This document shows positions 61,643 to 64,000 of a stretch of DNA of 64,000 bases, in pieces. The translations under genes and the position numbers were made by a program. The DNA is from Actinomycetota bacterium (GTDB lineage: Bacteria; Actinomycetota; Actinomycetes; Propionibacteriales; Propionibacteriaceae). Below the pieces are notes generated by a model that saw only the letters and a list, made by a program, of their open reading frames with translations, was not told the origin of the DNA and did no database searches. The stretch covers positions 160,721 through 224,720 of the forward strand of contig JAIUOT010000055.1 of NCBI GenBank assembly GCA_020161015.1, in the 5' to 3' direction. Every line of letters starts with the position of its first letter. Position 1 is the stretch's first letter.

Positions 61643-62526
61643 CCGGTCGCGACGCGGCGTCCGCCGGTGGGCAGCCAGGCGTCCCGGTAGTCGCGGACGA
61701 TGGCCGGCCAGTCGGTCTGGATCGCGTCCACCCCGAGCCCGAGCACCGGGCCGTACGCCTCCTCGGGGGAGGACGCGACGGCGAGCTCGTCGTCGAGGCC
61801 GCCGAACAGCGGGATGCCGGTGGTCAGCGTGACGGTGTTCACGAACACGAAGACGCCCAGGGCGTGGAACTCCTGCACCACCGACGCGGAGAACCACGGG
61901 TGCTGGCGGGTGTTGGTGATCAGCTCGACCCCCACCGTGTTCAGCTTCGGGTCGTTCACCACCTTGTAGACGTCGTCGGGGGTCGCGCAGATCGGCACGA
62001 ACGGGAACTTCACGTCGAACTGGCGCAGCCGCTGCAGCGCCGCGTCCTCCCAGGCCGGGCACTTCAGCAGCAGCTGGTGGGCCATGTACAGCCCGTCCAG
62101 CGCCTTCAGCAGGTTCGGCCAGCGCCACCAGGAGCGGTCGATGTTGAACAGCGCCCGGGTGTCGGCGAACCCCTTCAGCAGGGGGAGCAGGTGCTCCACG
62201 CGCGCCGTCCGTCCCGGGCGGTCCATCCACAGGTAGGAGAGCTTGTCGATCTCGGCGGCGCTGAGCGTCTGGAGGTTGGTGTCGATGCCGAGCGACTCGG
62301 CCTCGTAGCCGTCGTGGAAGCAGTAGAACTCGCCGTCTGCGGACGCGGTCACGTCCAGCTCCACCATCGCCGCGCCCTGCAGGAGGGCCGCCCGGACGGC
62401 GAGCGCGGTGTTCACCGCGACGCTGCCGCCACCGCTGCCGCGATGGGCGACGACCACCACCCGCTCGGACTCGAAGACGTCGTTGATCAGGGCGTTCATC
62501 GCCGCGAACCGAGGCTGGCCGAACAT
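61639..62526 (-). CDS. Glycerophosphodiester phosphodiesterase family protein
   Basis: 295 residues from ATG 62526 with GGAGG upstream. GDPD signatures: VVVAHRGSGGGSVAVNT, VELDVTASADGEFYCFHDG, and a late VDAIQTDWP. It has no signal peptide. Family members hydrolyse glycerophosphodiesters to glycerol-3-phosphate. It ends four bases inside the end of the convergent membrane protein gene. Confidence 0.88.
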   Translation of the reverse strand: MFGQPRFAAMNALINDVFESERVVVVAHRGSGGGSVAVNTALAVRAALLQGAAMVELDVTASADGEFYCFHDGYEAESLGIDTNLQTLSAAEIDKLSYLWMDRPGRTARVEHLLPLLKGFADTRALFNIDRSWWRWPNLLKALDGLYMAHQLLLKCPAWEDAALQRLRQFDVKFPFVPICATPDDVYKVVNDPKLNTVGVELITNTRQHPWFSASVVQEFHALGVFVFVNTVTLTTGIPLFGGLDDELAVASSPEEAYGPVLGLGVDAIQTDWPAIVRDYRDAWLPTGGRRVATG

Positions 62527-62734
62527 CACACCTCCGCGAGCATCCGCACCGACCTCGTCGTCGGCACAGTTTTGATCGTACCCACGACGGCGTCCGGGTA
62601 CGCCGGAACGGCGATGATGCCGCGCGCCCCGTGGGAGGATGTTCGGTGGTTCGACCCGACGACGAAGTGAGGCGGGCTTGCCCGCGTTCACCGACGAGGA
62701 CGGGTGGCGCGGAGCGCGAGAGCAAAGGAGTGTC

Positions 62735-64000
<1,266 letters not shown>

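Overview
This window is very GC-rich, densely coded DNA with many ATGA/GTGA gene overlaps and frequent GTG starts. Together with a MprAB-like two-component pair, an actinobacterial DUF3152 protein, an actinobacterial-type Tad pilus locus with a LysM-BTAD protein and an Rv2466c-like protein, it points to an actinomycete (Actinomycetota). The acetate kinase/phosphotransacetylase pair, lactate permease/D-lactate dehydrogenase and class I fumarase would fit the Propionibacteriaceae, but that family call is only inference.

Layout. (a) 1-6153: an unusual island with a subtilisin-like protease (cut by the window edge, with four GGYWSGI repeats) divergent from a chymotrypsin-fold protease whose tail holds 25 Cys, 13 of them in Cys-Pro-(Thr/Ser) units. 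A strong hairpin follows, then a tightly coupled operon: a small free-standing copy of the protease N-terminal domain, an APH-type kinase, a HopA1-like protein and a LanC-like zinc cyclase. The last three are the split parts needed to phosphorylate, eliminate and cyclise Thr/Ser with Cys, that is, to make (methyl)lanthionine. I propose that the protease tail is the substrate. This is the most interesting system in the window. (b) 6172-16661: ABC-F ATPase, winged-helix protein, GNAT, a beta-glucoside-type PTS gene with its own RAT/terminator antitermination switch and BglG-type regulator, a YdcF protein, an MBL/YrdB pair divergent from a TetR regulator with two visible operators, and a racemase. 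(c) 16675-25033: pta-ackA, endonuclease IV, ACT protein, acyl-CoA ligase, and a CoA-disulfide reductase-rhodanese behind a CsoR/CstR-like operator. (d) 25309-27196: HTH protein and HTH-STAND ATPase. (e) 27213-31594: a secreted peptidase-like protein, the rpsF-ssb-rpsR-rplI ribosomal/replication cluster, and a DUF3152 protein with a degenerate metal site. (f) 31605-37677: lactate uptake and oxidation under a GntR/FCD regulator. (g) 37826-48355: two-component system, LMW phosphatase, holin-like membrane protein, argF, an oxidoreductase, a sigma factor with a kelch membrane partner, a frameshifted HAD hydrolase, and a DsbA-like protein. (h) 48543-61642: a Tad-type pilus locus with mutY embedded in it, a small pilin-like gene, TadE-like pseudopilins, a LysM-BTAD protein, a beta-propeller protein and a large membrane protein. 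(i) 61639-64000: a glycerophosphodiesterase-like protein and a class I fumarase cut by the window edge.

Several intergenic spaces carry inverted-repeat elements (15705-15871, 40984-41041, 47616-47721), and an upstream leader is duplicated before two Tad genes. No rRNA, tRNA, CRISPR array, IS element or prophage was recognised.
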